64,000 nucleotides of DNA from RZYY01 sp036794825 (GTDB lineage: Bacteria > Bacteroidota > Bacteroidia > Bacteroidales > 4484-276). Positions 63,371-64,000 of the stretch are shown here, piece after piece. The position numbers were made by a program, and so were the translations under genes. Position 1 is the first letter of the stretch, and the number at the start of each line of letters is the position of its first letter. The notes under the pieces were generated by a model. The model was not told the DNA's origin. It searched no databases and worked only from the letters and a program-made list of their open reading frames with translations. The DNA lies in NCBI GenBank assembly GCA_036794825.1, contig DAIRGA010000002.1:1-64000 (forward strand). The letters run 5' to 3'.

Positions 63371-64000
63371 TTAAAACTCTGCATTTTGTGGTGTTCTGGG
63401 AAATGGAATGACATCCCGGATATTTTTCATTCCGGTGACAAAAAGTACCATTCTTTCAAACCCCAGCCCAAAACCACTGTGGGGAACGGTTCCAAACTTA
63501 CGGGTATCAATATACCACCAGATATCTTTTTCGGGAATGTGCATTTCGCGGCAGCGTTGAACAAGTTTCTCCAAAACCTCTTCTCGCTGGGAGCCGCCAA
63601 TAATTTCACCAATTTTTGGGAAAAGAACATCCATTGCGCGCACCGTCTTTCCATCATCATTTTGCTTCATATAAAATGCTTTGATGTCTTTTGGATAGTC
63701 GGTGAGTATAACGGGTTTATTGAAATGCTGTTCGACCAGGTATCTTTCGTGTTCGGCCTGCAGGTCAACGCCCCACTCAACCGGGAATTCAAAGGTTTTA
63801 CCTGAAGCTTTCAGGATTTCGATAGCCCGGGTATAACTGAGTCGCTCATATTTTACTTCAACAATTGATTTCAGCCTGTCAATCAGCTCTTTATCGTACA
63901 TATTGTTCAGGAACTCCAGGTCGTCGGTGCAATTTTCCAATGCATACTTTACCAGGTATTTAAGGAAGTCCTCGGCCAGATCCATATTGTCCTGAATCTC
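63371..64000 (-). CDS. asnS: Asparagine--tRNA ligase (3' part, runs off window)
   Basis: The C-terminal 209 residues or so of a class II synthetase charging tRNA-Asn; the frame is open to the window end, so the start lies beyond 64000. Residues seen include NKPVILTDYPKDIKAFYMKQNDDGKTV (motif 2-side substrate region), IGEIIGGSQREE and motif 3 GFGLGFERMVLFVTGMKNIRDVIPFPRTPQNAEF at the C-terminus, diagnostic for AsnRS. It lies 75 bp downstream of rpoN in transcription direction. Confidence 0.95.
   Translation of the reverse strand, partial: EIQDNMDLAEDFLKYLVKYALENCTDDLEFLNNMYDKELIDRLKSIVEVKYERLSYTRAIEILKASGKTFEFPVEWGVDLQAEHERYLVEQHFNKPVILTDYPKDIKAFYMKQNDDGKTVRAMDVLFPKIGEIIGGSQREEVLEKLVQRCREMHIPEKDIWWYIDTRKFGTVPHSGFGLGFERMVLFVTGMKNIRDVIPFPRTPQNAEF

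Overview
The window looks like a chromosomal scaffold of a Bacteroidota bacterium, probably an environmental Bacteroidales-like lineage. About ten genes end in the type A sorting domain of the type IX secretion system (T9SS). IspG is the long form with an inserted domain, a DUF4290 gene sits next to murA, the hybrid sensor has Reg_prop/Y_Y_Y architecture, and several -7 boxes resemble TAnnTTTG. A 100-N gap at 50762-50861 shows this is a draft or metagenome assembly. The organism is inferred from gene content only.

Layout. 0-7 kb: a family-39-like glycosyltransferase (minus), glutamine synthetase, and a large periplasmic-propeller hybrid histidine kinase. 7-19.8 kb: four large secreted T9SS proteins on the plus strand, namely two M14 zinc carboxypeptidases, an Asp-box (sialidase-like) propeller protein and an unrecognised adhesin-like protein. 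19.8-26 kb: ispG, a MITE-like nested palindrome, then a minus-strand operon reading ABC ATPase, ABC permease, prmA, thioredoxin/glutaredoxin fusion, groES. No groEL is present.

26-37.3 kb: a minus-strand, AT-rich island of surface proteins. Its core is an alternating array of Asp-box/PKD proteins and gingipain-type (C25) fragments (BNR-C25-BNR-C25-BNR). Both C25 genes end before the catalytic residues, and the last BNR copy is cut off by a repeat that supplies a new C-terminal tail. 37.7-39.4 kb: arrays of paired hairpins with compensatory base changes flank a DUF4143 ATPase gene on both sides.

39.4-49.7 kb: housekeeping genes, namely grpE-dnaJ, a TlpA-like thioredoxin, murA (with Asp in place of the fosfomycin-target Cys), DUF4290, prfA, an NfeD-type membrane protease, fabD, a coiled-coil lipoprotein and folE. 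49.8-53 kb: one DUF4397 tandem-repeat T9SS protein broken by the N gap; repeat periodicity indicates the true gap is about 18 nt. 53-64 kb: an SRPBCC protein, tatD, type I asparaginase, tRNA-Ser(GGA), an exbB-TM-exbD-exbD energiser operon, aspS, an outer-membrane barrel, a degenerate PAP2-like membrane protein, rpoN, and the 3' part of asnS running off the window.

The secreted proteins would be exported by Sec and then T9SS, whose machinery is not in the window. The ExbB/ExbD module could energise TonB-type outer-membrane transport. The most unusual parts are the decayed gingipain/BNR array with its junction repeat, the covarying hairpin arrays around the ATPase, and the MITE-like element upstream of ispG.
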